DNA of 64,000 bases, from NCBI RefSeq assembly GCF_001420595.1, contig NZ_LJIX01000006.1, forward strand, positions 995,361 through 1,059,360. The letters run 5' to 3'. Below the pieces are notes generated by a model, which was given only the letters and a program-made list of their open reading frames with translations, ran no database searches and was not told the DNA's origin. The DNA is from Cytobacillus solani (GTDB lineage: Bacteria; Bacillota; Bacilli; Bacillales; Cytobacillaceae). Numbering within the stretch: the first letter of the stretch is position 1; the number at the start of each line of letters is the position of its first letter. The position numbers were made by a program, and so were the translations under genes. Shown one piece after another: positions 51,189-58,995 of this stretch.

Positions 51189-52278
51189 TTAACACTCGCT
51201 CGTCTTTTGTTTACGGGCATCTCGAATTCCACAGTACACAGCCATATATAATGCTTGCCTTAACCTTCTAGAATCCTCTTTTAGTTATGCGATTGTTGGT
51301 CGCTGTAAACCTTCCAGAAGAGTAAACAGTAGGATCTATTCCTGAAAAGGCAACTAACTTTTTAGGATGATTAAACCGATCTATTCCTCCAATTTCGGAT
51401 ATGATTGTTGCTGCAATCTTTTCTCCGATACCAGGGATAGATTGGATAATCTTATATTCTTCAATTTCTTTAGCGAGGGCATCTATTTCAGTTTCTAGTT
51501 GTGATAGATGCTCTTGATATTGAAGAACAATGGTAATAAACATCTTTAGGTTAAATATATGGCTTTCATACAAATTGCTTTGAAATGGATTTTGTACTGC
51601 AGCCTCAATAAGCTTTTGTGCTGTTTCTTTTGCCCACTTTTCTGAACGTCTGGTACATAACGATACAATCTTTTCAGTTAAAACGGATTCGGTAGTATTT
51701 AGTACATGTTCAGAAGTAGGAAATAAGAAAAGAGTCTGTAATGAGACTTTTGAATATAAATTACCAAAGACACCTCTATATTCAGGGAATATTTGATCTA
51801 GCACTGTTAGAAGCTGTACCTTGGTTTGTGCAGAGATACTTGAAATTGTCTCTTGTTGCCTTGTAAGATTACGAAGGTTTAAGAGTTGAATACCTCTTTT
51901 CTTATACGGCTCAACTTCTTCTTTGTAGTATAGTTCGCAAAGAAGAAAGGCATCGACAGCGTCTGTTTTTACCTTTCTTAAACTTGTACTCCTTGCACGA
52001 TGAGAGATAAGGGGATTCACAATAATATAAACATATTGCTGTTCCTCCAAAAATTGAATAACAGGAGAGTGGTAATGTCCTGTTGATTCTAATATAACCG
52101 AAGGTTGCTTACCATCAGCTACTCTTTCAATCTCTTTTAAGAATCCTAATAAATTCTCAAAGCCCTCCACTGTATGTTTTACACTAAAACTTTTACGAAA
52201 AGGCTGTCCCTTATCCAAGAATGCTTGTACCTGACTTTCCCCCTTAGAAACATCCAGCCCTACTACTGGATTCATCAT
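51189..52278 (-). pseudogene. IS110-family transposase, frameshifted and truncated
   Basis: The N-terminal RuvC-like DEDD domain is intact: Asp in VVGLDVSKGESQVQ, Glu in VILESTGHYHSP, Asp pair in KVKTDAVDAFLL. The reading frame then stops at 51268 after NRITKRGF. One extra base there shifts the frame; the next frame continues SRRLRQALYMAV and CGIRDARKQKTSEC to TAA at 51189. The intact copy at 63290 goes on with GSSRLRHALYMAVRCAIRDC and 45 more residues. The catalytic serine region and the C-terminus are therefore lost. AAGGAGGAG precedes the start. Confidence 0.85.
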
Positions 52279-52530
52279 TATCTCCTCCTTGGAAATTAAG
52301 ATTAGTCGGTTGTCCCTAGGCTCCTTGTACTGTCATAGGTTCGCTTGTTAAACGGGATCATTGTCCCAACCAGCCTGAAACATGCTTATACAAGTAGGGA
52401 GTGAACCGTTTTGCGGACGGGATCGAGTCCCACGGGCGCTACGTTCTACTCCGACTACCGCTATAATAAAACCAAATAAAAAAAATTCAACCAGTAAAAA
52501 CTGGTTAAACTTATATTACGATCGGGCGCT
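52279..52530 (-). ncRNA. Candidate IS110 left end and bridge RNA region
   Basis: This 250-bp stretch upstream of the transposase carries hairpins (GGGATCGAGTCCC at about 52421, CCAGTAAAAACTGG near 52489) and a GC-rich block unlike the surrounding DNA. The block from 52373 on is duplicated at 5807-5965. In IS110-group elements the region upstream of the transposase gene encodes the bridge RNA that picks target and donor. The position fits; I could not derive the guide loops. Confidence 0.4.
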
Positions 52531-52631
52531 TTTCTTGAATAACATAGATGGAAAGTGATCAAATTTTTTTATAAAAATCTCATACTTATTTAAAGGCTCA
52601 ATTAAATTTGAATGTTGATATTTACACAAAA

Positions 52632-52676
52632 ACAAAGGGAAACCAGATTGTTAAGGTTTCCCTTTGTTTTTATGAC
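52632..52676. terminator. Terminator of the lipoprotein gene
   Basis: AAAACAAAGGGAAACC pairs with GGTTTCCCTTTGTTTT across AGATTGTTAA. It lies a few bases beyond the stop of the minus-strand lipoprotein gene. Confidence 0.85.
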
Positions 52677-52680
52677 TAAT

Positions 52681-53157
52681 CTATTTAATTTCCACAACAA
52701 ATGTGTAGGAAATTGTTCCGTTAGTCCATTCTGCTAATGCTTCATAGATATATTTACCTTTACTTGAAGGAAGGGTTATTTGATTATCATTTTGTTCTAT
52801 TTCTATTTCTCTTCCTTTTTCATTCCATAAATAAACTTCGATGTTTGGATTTCCTTCAATCATAATCTCAACTTTTTGATTTGGATTTGAGCTAATTGAT
52901 TCTATATGCTCTGCCATTTGGTACGGAGATGCGTGGTCTGTTTGTACAACCTCAGTTCCTAAACCTTTCTTTCTTTCCCATCTATAACCGCCTCTTTCAA
53001 TCTGATATTCCGTACCATTAATAATGATTAGCCCATTCAGAGATGGAGGGAACTCACTGTCTATGTCTTCGTTATTTTTATCTACATTATTTGAACAACC
53101 TATAACCGAAAATATTGATAACACAAATATCATTAAAAAGAAATATTTTAATCTCAA
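52681..53157 (-). CDS. Lipoprotein of unknown function
   Basis: A 158-residue lipoprotein: hydrophobic signal YFFLMIFVLSIFSVIGCSNN with the lipobox SVIGC, then a soluble domain with a beta-rich end (GKYIYEALAEWTNGTISYTF). It is attached to the outer face of the membrane. The start is TTG 53157, 7 bases after GGGGTG. The family was not recognised, though such short lipoproteins with LIINGTEY repeats are common in bacilli. It is a single gene. Confidence 0.75.
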   Translation of the reverse strand: MRLKYFFLMIFVLSIFSVIGCSNNVDKNNEDIDSEFPPSLNGLIIINGTEYQIERGGYRWERKKGLGTEVVQTDHASPYQMAEHIESISSNPNQKVEIMIEGNPNIEVYLWNEKGREIEIEQNDNQITLPSSKGKYIYEALAEWTNGTISYTFVVEIK

Positions 53158-53459
53158 AATATCACCCCTTTACGGATTTGACGATGGGTTTTTCCAAAGG
53201 TTTCAATTATTGTACTAATCGAAACAATTTAAAACTATACAGTAAGATTTGAAGTACGGAAACTATCTAAAGAAAAACTCCATTTTGATCAATTTTTTCA
53301 AAATGGGGTTTATGAAGTTGCTGTTAGATAAGGATTGAGGGATATTTTAAATCAAACTTTGTTCCAATGCTACATTTGAAGCAACACGATATCGTGACTC
53401 GATTCTAACTTGATTTACGAACAAGTGTTTGTGTAACTAGTGATAAGGAGTTGATTCGG
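53158..53459. other. Intergenic region upstream of yolD-like gene
   Basis: A hairpin CCATTTTG/CAAAATGG (53280-53309) with A and T runs is the only structure. I see no gene and no obvious promoter beyond AT-rich sequence. Confidence 0.4.
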
Positions 53460-53789
53460 ATGATTCGTGACCGAGGTTTAAAAAAATGGCAGGCTGCAAG
53501 CTTTTTACCCCAGCAATGGACGATGTTAAAGGGGATATACCATGATGATACTAAAGTGAAAAAGCCAACCTTAGATGAACAAGAACTTGAAGACATAAAT
53601 ATTATTGTCATGGAGTCACTAAACTACACCTTGCCTATAAAAGTAACTATTTGGCGTAATGGCTTTTTTATTAATTTTATAGGTATAGTTGCTAAAGTTG
53701 ACCCAATAAAGTTGTGCATACTAATGGAGATTAACAAAAATACTGAAAGAATAATGATCAATGATATTACTGGTGTGGAGAGGATTTAA
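53460..53789 (+). CDS. YolD-like family protein
   Basis: A 109-residue YolD-like protein: MIRDRGLKKWQAASFLPQQW at the N-terminus and the core VTIWRNGFFINFIGIVAKVD with INDITGVERI at the end. YolD-like genes usually accompany Y-family polymerases (UvrX/ImuB) on phages and plasmids. No polymerase gene is here. ATG 53460 is about 10 bases after AAGGAG. It is followed 2 bp later by another small gene, so the two are an operon. Confidence 0.87.
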   Translation: MIRDRGLKKWQAASFLPQQWTMLKGIYHDDTKVKKPTLDEQELEDINIIVMESLNYTLPIKVTIWRNGFFINFIGIVAKVDPIKLCILMEINKNTERIMINDITGVERI

Positions 53790-53791
53790 GG

Positions 53792-54151
53792 ATGACCAGG
53801 ATACCTAATGAAGATAGAGATATAATCGAGCAAGCTATGTATTTACCTATGGTTCTTACCGTGTTGGAAAAAGATCGAATTATTATAGAAAAAGCACCAT
53901 TTAAATTAAAGGAGCCTTATCTAAATCTTGTGGAGGAAACAATAAGAGCTGTACAAAAGGATTTAAAAGTTGTTAAGGATAAGATGCGGCAGGAGAATAT
54001 GAAGGTTCAGCAAATTGGTCATGACGAAGCATTTACGATGTATTCATTTTTATATAAAGGATTCGAAGAGCAACATAATTACTTTAATCCGAGGATACGT
54101 AACAAGGTACATGAATTAATGGAGCATTATTTGTATAACCGATTTAAATGA
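53792..54151 (+). CDS. Small helical protein linked to yolD
   Basis: A 119-residue mostly helical protein (MTRIPNEDRDIIEQAMYLPM, then EETIRAVQKDLKVVKDKMRQ and YSFLYKGFEEQHNYFN). It matches the small unnamed protein that commonly follows yolD in bacillary plasmids and prophages. GGAGAGG precedes ATG 53792, 2 bp after the yolD stop. Its function is unknown; a role in error-prone repair or its regulation is a guess from context. Confidence 0.7.
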   Translation: MTRIPNEDRDIIEQAMYLPMVLTVLEKDRIIIEKAPFKLKEPYLNLVEETIRAVQKDLKVVKDKMRQENMKVQQIGHDEAFTMYSFLYKGFEEQHNYFNPRIRNKVHELMEHYLYNRFK

Positions 54152-54196
54152 AATCCCTCTTGTTGCTATGTAATGACACACCAGAGGGATTTATTG
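54152..54196 (+). terminator. Terminator of the yolD operon
   Basis: AAATCCCTC pairs with GAGGGATTT across a long loop containing GTTGCTATGTAATGAC, with T-rich sequence after it. Confidence 0.7.
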
Positions 54197-54263
54197 ATTT
54201 AAAATTTCATTTCTCATTGAGATTTTTATTTTTGAAAAAAAAATAATAGTTTCATTTCTAACG

Positions 54264-54292
54264 TTGATGGTTGTTGTTGAATTATGTATAAT
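54264..54292 (+). promoter_or_regulatory. Sigma-A promoter of the structured RNA
   Basis: TTGATG (54264-54269) and TATAAT (54287-54292) are exactly 17 bp apart. The predicted transcription start is near 54299, with no ribosome-binding site or reading frame for the next 340 bp. Confidence 0.7.
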
Positions 54293-54298
54293 GTAAAT

Positions 54299-54634
54299 AT
54301 AGTTTTATTTAATTTTACAGTCCTTGCACACTTCTTTGTCCATTTAGGATATATGCCGAGTGAAGTTGGACAGAAGGCTTGCGAAAGCACCTTCATAAAA
54401 GACTGCTATATTAGCAGTAAGTCTTTCGAATTCCCCGTTCTACGTGCTGGATGAGAGACATGTCTAGCCAAAAAGCTAGAAGAAAAAACTGTACATGGTA
54501 TTTTTTGTGTGCAGAAAATTTAATAGGTATTGGCAATACGAGGGACGTACAATTATTGTAGGTCTTATTTTGTGTTGTCGCGAAAAGAGCAGATTTCAGT
54601 TCATTACAATGGACTAATTTCTGCTCTTTTTTTT
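54299..54634 (+). ncRNA. Structured non-coding RNA candidate
   Basis: A run of stable hairpins follows the promoter: CTTCTTTGTCCA/TTGGACAGAAG, GAAGG-TGC-GAAA-GCA-CCTTC, ACTGCTA/TAGCAGT inside AAGAC/GTCTT, CTAGC/GCTAG, and TACAAT/ATTGTA inside GAC/GTC. It ends in the terminator AGAGCAGA...TCTGCTCT plus a run of T (54595-54634). GC content is above the flanks. It lies 33 bp upstream of a DUF6744-like phage gene. It is not 6S, tmRNA, RNase P or a T-box by visible sequence. It could be a phage or plasmid RNA or a cis leader. Confidence 0.6.
54595..54634 (+). terminator. Terminator of the structured RNA
   Basis: AGAGCAGATTTCAGTTCAT pairs with ATGGACTAATTTCTGCTCT around TACA, followed by TTTTTTTT. 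It is a strong intrinsic terminator and supports a separate transcript rather than a simple 5' leader. Confidence 0.85.
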
Positions 54635-54666
54635 GTTTCTAAAACTAAAAAGGGAGAGGATTCAAA

Positions 54667-55242
54667 ATGACAATGGATTTAAGTCAAGTAGCTGCAATCG
54701 AAAATGAAAAGGAAAAAAGCATTATTGGTCACCTTTGTTGGTATTCTGTAGGTGAAGATAACTATGATCGAAATGAGTTAAGAAAGGCACTACTCCAAAA
54801 TGGATTTGAAGAGAGTGACTTACCTAATGAAATTCGAGCAACTAATGCTTTCCGAAGAGCAACTAAAGACATTGAAACTAAAAAGGTTGAAGCAAAAAAA
54901 GAAGGAGTCTATAAGAATTATATTGTCAGAAACGTATGCACAAACGCACAATTCATTCAACGTAACATCGTTGAAGAGACTGTAGACTCAAAAGGGCAGA
55001 AATTATCTTATAAAGAGAATGAAGCGATATTGCTCTTTAATCGAAATAACGAAACTATTAGTAAGGCAATAGTCAATGCTGGCGGAATGGCTGAGGAATT
55101 GGCTGAAGAAGCATGCAACTTGTTCGAACTATATAAAACTTGTCATAACGGACAAGCTGTTCGATACATGGCCAATGACATTTTAAAAACAATGTCTCCT
55201 ACTCCTGTCAGACCAAGTGGTGGAGTTTACTTTGTACCGTAA
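54667..55242 (+). CDS. DUF6744-like phage protein, C-terminally short
   Basis: A 191-residue protein starting MTMDLSQVAAIENEKEKSII, with GHLCWYSVGEDNYDRNELRK and ending RPSGGVYFVP. The segment VRPSGGVYFVP is familiar from DUF6744 phage proteins, which normally continue for about 100 more residues, so this one stops early at TAA after FVP. GGGAGAGGA precedes ATG 54667. It lies just after the structured RNA. The function is unknown. The family call is from memory. Confidence 0.6.
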   Translation: MTMDLSQVAAIENEKEKSIIGHLCWYSVGEDNYDRNELRKALLQNGFEESDLPNEIRATNAFRRATKDIETKKVEAKKEGVYKNYIVRNVCTNAQFIQRNIVEETVDSKGQKLSYKENEAILLFNRNNETISKAIVNAGGMAEELAEEACNLFELYKTCHNGQAVRYMANDILKTMSPTPVRPSGGVYFVP

Positions 55243-55255
55243 ATAAACCGATAAA

Positions 55256-55478
55256 TCTGTACCCAACCCTGCAGATTGGGGAGACGTACTTAGTTGGTCC
55301 AACACGATTAAATAAAGGTACTCACTTCTATTTTTATACTTTAAATGGGACTTTCAAAGGTTGTTTTCCCATTGAGTGGGTTGAATTAGCGATTTCAAAT
55401 ACATTAGATATTGAGTCTAAAACCAATGAAGGTGTAAGAATCACTCTTAAAGGTCAACTAGAGTTTATTCTTTTATAG
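55256..55478 (+). pseudogene. Fragment of an unknown phage/plasmid gene
   Basis: An open frame without a normal start reads LQIGETYLVGPTRLNKGTHF, YFYTLNGTFKGCFPIEWVEL and ends LKGQLEFILL at TAG (55476-55478). It is clearly coding in style. CTG or another rare start might be used, but no good ribosome-binding site is seen. The family is not recognised. Confidence 0.4.
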
Positions 55479-55567
55479 CCATTAAAAAATTAAGGATCAG
55501 ATTTTTAACGCAAGGAGGGGAGCCTACAGGGTGAAGATAAATTAATGAATTCACCCGGGCGCTATCT

Positions 55568-56083
55568 ATGAATCAGGGTAAGCCTTCAAGACAAGGTTTT
55601 ACAGTTATGGGATTTTCAAAGAGTGGTTTTTCTTGTTATTCAGATTGGAATATCTGTAATTACGGGAAAAATGGATGTACTATCGCTAATAAAGACAATG
55701 AAGCTGCGCAATATTGTCATTGCTTTCAACGGAATAACAAAGAAAAACAGCATTCAGAACTAGTTGAATTATTTAATTCAGTCCAAGTAGAGAATTTGGA
55801 TGCTATTTTTCAAAAGGTAGATAAACATAACAACTTAATTAAACAGGAATCACTTGAAGATAAAAAAGTAATTAACCAGTGGATTAGTACACTTTCTATT
55901 ATGTCTAAATTAGATATTCTTCAATGGACAGTGAAAGATTGGGTTCGTATGAGTGGTTTAACAAATATCATCGAAGGAGCATTATCAAAAGGGGATAAAA
56001 TCACAGCTTTTAAAGAATTCAAAAGAATGATAAATGAGTCAGGTTCAGGTGGAAGAATGATTTCTTACAATAAATTTTTATAA
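55568..56083 (+). CDS. Hypothetical phage/plasmid protein
   Basis: A 171-residue protein with a cysteine-rich first third (FSCYSDWNICNYGKNGC, YCHCF), perhaps a zinc-binding module, and a helical second part (DKKVINQWISTLSIMSKLDI, IEGALSKGDKITAFKEFKRM). I do not recognise it. The start is unclear: ATG 55568 has no ribosome-binding site, while AAGGAGGGG at about 55513 serves a GTG frame that ends at once. The motif CCCGGGCGC just upstream belongs to the dispersed family. Confidence 0.5.
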   Translation: MNQGKPSRQGFTVMGFSKSGFSCYSDWNICNYGKNGCTIANKDNEAAQYCHCFQRNNKEKQHSELVELFNSVQVENLDAIFQKVDKHNNLIKQESLEDKKVINQWISTLSIMSKLDILQWTVKDWVRMSGLTNIIEGALSKGDKITAFKEFKRMINESGSGGRMISYNKFL

Positions 56084-56206
56084 AACAATAGAAATAAAAA
56101 CCGCAGACGGTCAATTCTTTACTCCGACTGAAAATGAACTTTGGGAAATTTATTATTCACACTGGGAAGAAAAAAATGCATTAAGTTTATTTAGTTTTAT
56201 TGAATA
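56069..56206 (+). CDS. Small phage-type protein, unusual start
   Basis: An open frame reads NFYKTIEIKTADGQFFTPTE then NELWEIYYSHWEEKNALSLF and SFIE to TAA at 56204-56206. It overlaps the end of the previous gene. The natural first codon appears to be ATA (giving INFYKT) in place of ATG. Coding style is good and the protein looks complete, so it may use a rare start or have lost it. Confidence 0.4.
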
Positions 56207-56209
56207 ATA

Positions 56210-56599
56210 TTGCTAGAAATTATGTTGCAACTTAATAAAGATGCAACTTTAAAATTAGGAGAAAAAGTAGAGTGCTACTTCAATAAGCGTAATGGGCTTA
56301 TTTCTATTCGTTCGGTTGACATTGATAATGAAAATTATAATCGGATTGTAGCACACGCAAAATACCTACATTTAATGGATGTTGAATTACGGGTTCGATG
56401 CGGCCGCAAAATAGTAAGAGGGAATTACGTTAGCAATCTGCCAATTGCACCAAATCGAAATCAAATACTGTACTGTGTAGATAATAGTTTCTATACAACA
56501 AAGGGAGAAGAGATTACCAGTGCAAAGTATGCAGTCTGCTTTAATGATATAATTATGGCAGAACAGCCAATATATAAAAGTACTGTTATTGAAATTTAA
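56210..56599 (+). CDS. Hypothetical phage/plasmid protein
   Basis: A 129-residue protein starting with TTG 56210 or ATG 56222 (MLQLNKDATLKLGEKVECYF). The middle (VRCGRKIVRGNYVSNLPIAP) and end (KYAVCFNDIIMAEQPIYKST) suggest a beta-rich fold. It immediately follows the small frame ending at 56206 and is closed by a terminator. I do not recognise it. The cluster 54.6-56.6 kb shares phage or plasmid character. Confidence 0.55.
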   Translation: MLEIMLQLNKDATLKLGEKVECYFNKRNGLISIRSVDIDNENYNRIVAHAKYLHLMDVELRVRCGRKIVRGNYVSNLPIAPNRNQILYCVDNSFYTTKGEEITSAKYAVCFNDIIMAEQPIYKSTVIEI

Positions 56600-56603
56600 A
56601 AAT

Positions 56604-56643
56604 AAAAAACACCGTTCATCAGTAAAATTGAACGGTGTTTAAA
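56604..56643 (+). terminator. Terminator of the phage-like cluster
   Basis: AACACCGTTCA pairs with TGAACGGTGTTT across TCAGTAAAAT. A and T runs flank the stem. Confidence 0.82.
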
Positions 56644-56750
56644 TTTTATTAAGATATACCTGCTTCAATTTACAAAGAATAGTTTTCTAAACCTTCTGCT
56701 GTAATTGTTTGAAGCATTATAATCTTGATTAGAAAGCGAAACTGGATTAA

Positions 56751-57061
56751 CTAAATAGAAACTTTAAGAATTTCTAGACCAGCTTTCAAATACTCAGCTA
56801 ACGGTACTTTTTCAGTCATCTGGTCAATTTCAATTTCCTTGCTATCCCAGCCTTTTTTATAAAAGTAGTCTAGATAGTCATTATAAATATCTTGGGGTAA
56901 TAGTGATTTATCATAATCCTGATCCCTCCAAGATACATTACGGTTTGGAGCATTTTCACATCATCAAAGTTCAAAGTTTTCATGTAATTTTCTAGGAAAG
57001 TATGCAATGAATCTATTTTTTGCCCAACAGGTGTTGCATGGAATGCACGAATTTCTTCCAT
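56751..57061 (-). pseudogene. Frameshifted hypothetical gene
   Basis: The minus strand begins MEEIRAFHATPVGQKIDSLH and runs to MLQTVMYLGG, where a frameshift occurs. The next frame continues DQDYDKSLLPQDIYNDYLDY, then FYKKGWDSKEIEIDQMTEKV and EILKVSI to a stop at 56751. A single indel near GGAGGGATCAGG explains this. AGGATTTGAGGGTGGAAGT-like sequence upstream supports the start. The family was not recognised. Confidence 0.6.
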
Positions 57062-57205
57062 ACTTCCACCCTCAAATCCTATTAGTCATTATGGATAGAG
57101 CAACACCCCTTTATAACCTATTAATGATATTAAGATTTCTGGCTTTTAGAGAGGAAATACTTGCGGAGGCTCCATATCCATAGTTTAAACTCTGTCTTTT
57201 AAAAG

Positions 57206-57449
57206 AATGTAGAAGAAGCAAAGCAATTAGCACGTCCAATCGACTATGATTATCTAGACTTATTAGAGAAGAAATTCTACACATTGAGAAAGTATACACC
57301 CCTCTTGTTAAAATCAATTGAGTTTCATTCTACGAAATCAGCAGAGCCATTAATACGTGCAATTCACACGGTTAGAGAAATGAACGAAACAGGTAAACGG
57401 AAAGTACCGGAGGGTGCACCTCTTGATTTTGTATCAAATAGATGGCAAA
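57206..57449 (+). pseudogene. Tn3-family transposase relic, left piece
   Basis: EEAKQLARPIDYDYLDLLEK, then LRKYTPLLLKSIEFHSTKSA and KVPEGAPLDFVSNRWQ match residues around 350-440 of the intact TnpA (EEAKLLSRPMDYDYLDLIKA... DGSPLSFVPKRWQ). The frame is cut at 57449 by the Tn7-like insertion and resumes at 60072. The N-terminal third of the gene is missing. Confidence 0.85.
57445..57449. repeat. Target-site duplication GCAAA, left copy
   Basis: GCAAA precedes the first base of the cassette (57450) and occurs again at 60072-60076. Removing the cassette and one copy joins TGG CAA to AAG CAC and restores the transposase frame (RWQKHVYDEDG), matching RWQKHVFDDEG in the intact TnpA. Confidence 0.85.
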
Positions 57450-57602
57450 TGTTGGTTTAGAATAAAGTTTAATCAAAAACACTTTGTAAACCCACATTTT
57501 ACAGCAAACAAAAAGAATCTATTTTGAAAAAAGTTTGATCAAAATAGATTCCACATTTGAAATAAATTATTTAATTTTTATAAAAAAGTTTGATCATTTT
57601 CT
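57450..57602 (+). repeat. Left end with three subterminal repeats
   Basis: Sites: AATAAAGTTTAATCAAAA (57461), GAAAAAAGTTTGATCAAAAT (57526) and TAAAAAAGTTTGATCATTTT (57581). All are in the same orientation, about 65 and 55 bp apart. The terminus itself begins TGT, as in Tn7-like elements. Confidence 0.75.
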
Positions 57603-57615
57603 CAATCAGCATTTA

Positions 57616-58758
57616 CTATCCTCTGTCACCTTTTTTCATGCTATAAAATTGTAAACAAAGGGAGAACACCATAGAAAGAACTGCAAAATAAACCAGTGTA
57701 ATAGCTCCCATCTCTAAAGACAATACAACCCCACCTAAGGTAGCACCTATTGCACTCCCTAAATAATTGACAGAACTGTTTAATGCCACCGTTGAACTTC
57801 CATTATTCGGCTGGTATGATAGTAAAATATGCTGTTGTGGTGCTTGACATGCCCACCCCATTGCTCCCCAGACAAAGAACGGTAGATACTTTAATATTGG
57901 TAAGTTAATCATTAGTGGTATACATATAATAGATAGTGTTAAAGTTATTAAAATTATTGTAACCAAAGTTTTTGGCTTTTTAAAATAGTCGATCAGATAA
58001 CCAATCATCAAACTGCCAAACAAACCTCCAAATCCCCATGCCCAAAGATACATCGTTAAATTACTAGAAACTGCAATTTCTTCTAATATTGGTGATAGGT
58101 ATGTGTATAGGCCTAAGCTAGCAATGCTAGCAAAAAATGTTATAAATACAGTTATGGTTACCCTTTTATCTAGAAACATCTTTAATCGTTCGTTTAGTGC
58201 AGGAGGAGGTGTAGTTGGAAAATTCGGGAGAAATCTAAGCATACCTAAAACAGCAATTACACCAATGATAACTAATAGCCAAATTGTTGATTTCCAATCA
58301 AACAAGTCGGATATATATAGACCTAAAGGGACACCCAAAACTGTTCCTATGCTCATTCCACCTATAGTCAATCCTAGAGCCCTCCCTTTCTTTTCACTTG
58401 AAACAAGCTGTGCAGAAGCTGCTACAGCTAATGGTGAGAATAAACCAGCTCCTACCCCAGCAATTGCTCTAGATAATAGGAGAATAGAAAATGTTGGAGC
58501 AAGAGCTGTAATACCATTAGCAATAGTAAAGACTAGCATTGAACATAATAATACTTTTTGGATTGGTTTTCCGGCAAGTAGAGAAGAAAATAAGGGTGCT
58601 GATATAGCATAAAATAAAGTAAATATGCTAACGGCTTGCCCTACTTGAGACACATCTTTATGATATGTCTCACTAATCCCTGGAATAAGCCCTGCAATTA
58701 TATAAGCATCAAAACCCAAGGCAAACATACCCAATGATAGTAATAAAACTTTTTTCAT
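57616..58758 (-). CDS. MFS transporter, DHA1-type drug/metabolite efflux
   Basis: A 380-residue, 12-helix major-facilitator protein. MFALGFDAYIIAGLIPGISE at the start, LSRAIAGVGAGLFSPLAVAA (motif C-like) and KKGRALGLTIGGMSIGTVLG fit DHA1 exporters such as the AraJ/YdhP/chloramphenicol-efflux group. The export substrate is unknown; resistance is plausible because it is mobile cargo. AGGAAGGATT precedes ATG 58758. It is divergent from the LysR gene, whose likely operator lies between them. It ends 14 bp inside the element's left repeats. Confidence 0.9.
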   Translation of the reverse strand: MKKVLLLSLGMFALGFDAYIIAGLIPGISETYHKDVSQVGQAVSIFTLFYAISAPLFSSLLAGKPIQKVLLCSMLVFTIANGITALAPTFSILLLSRAIAGVGAGLFSPLAVAASAQLVSSEKKGRALGLTIGGMSIGTVLGVPLGLYISDLFDWKSTIWLLVIIGVIAVLGMLRFLPNFPTTPPPALNERLKMFLDKRVTITVFITFFASIASLGLYTYLSPILEEIAVSSNLTMYLWAWGFGGLFGSLMIGYLIDYFKKPKTLVTIILITLTLSIICIPLMINLPILKYLPFFVWGAMGWACQAPQQHILLSYQPNNGSSTVALNSSVNYLGSAIGATLGGVVLSLEMGAITLVYFAVLSMVFSLCLQFYSMKKGDRG

Positions 58759-58873
58759 AAATTAATCCTTCCTAACTAGGTGATGAATATTCTGTCGATT
58801 AATTCTATGTTCAGTTACCGGTTTCTCTTTTGTTCATTCCAGTACAAAAACAAACCACATTAGACGATAACCT

Positions 58874-58888
58874 ATAACATTATGTTAT
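58874..58888. promoter_or_regulatory. LysR-type operator between MFS and LysR genes
   Basis: ATAACAT-T-ATGTTAT is a perfect palindrome (extending to TATAACATTATGTTATA) of the T-N11-A type used by LysR regulators. TATAAT (58886-58891) overlaps it and may be the -10 of the LysR gene. Confidence 0.65.
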
Positions 58889-58995
58889 AATCAAAACATC
58901 TTCCATATTTAATATGTTACCAAAGAACAATGAGTATGGAAGAATCATTATTTTATAAGGATATAACAAATCGTTATAAGGTATGGAGGAATATA

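Noticed and set aside
52421-52433. GGGATCGAGTCCC looks like a tRNA T-arm
   Set aside because: No acceptor stem, D-arm or anticodon arm could be built around it; it is part of the IS110-associated block.
53280-53309. CCATTTTG/CAAAATGG hairpin as a Tn7-like repeat (contains TTTGATCAA)
   Set aside because: The match is only partial, part of a simple stem-loop, and there is no terminus or duplication around it.
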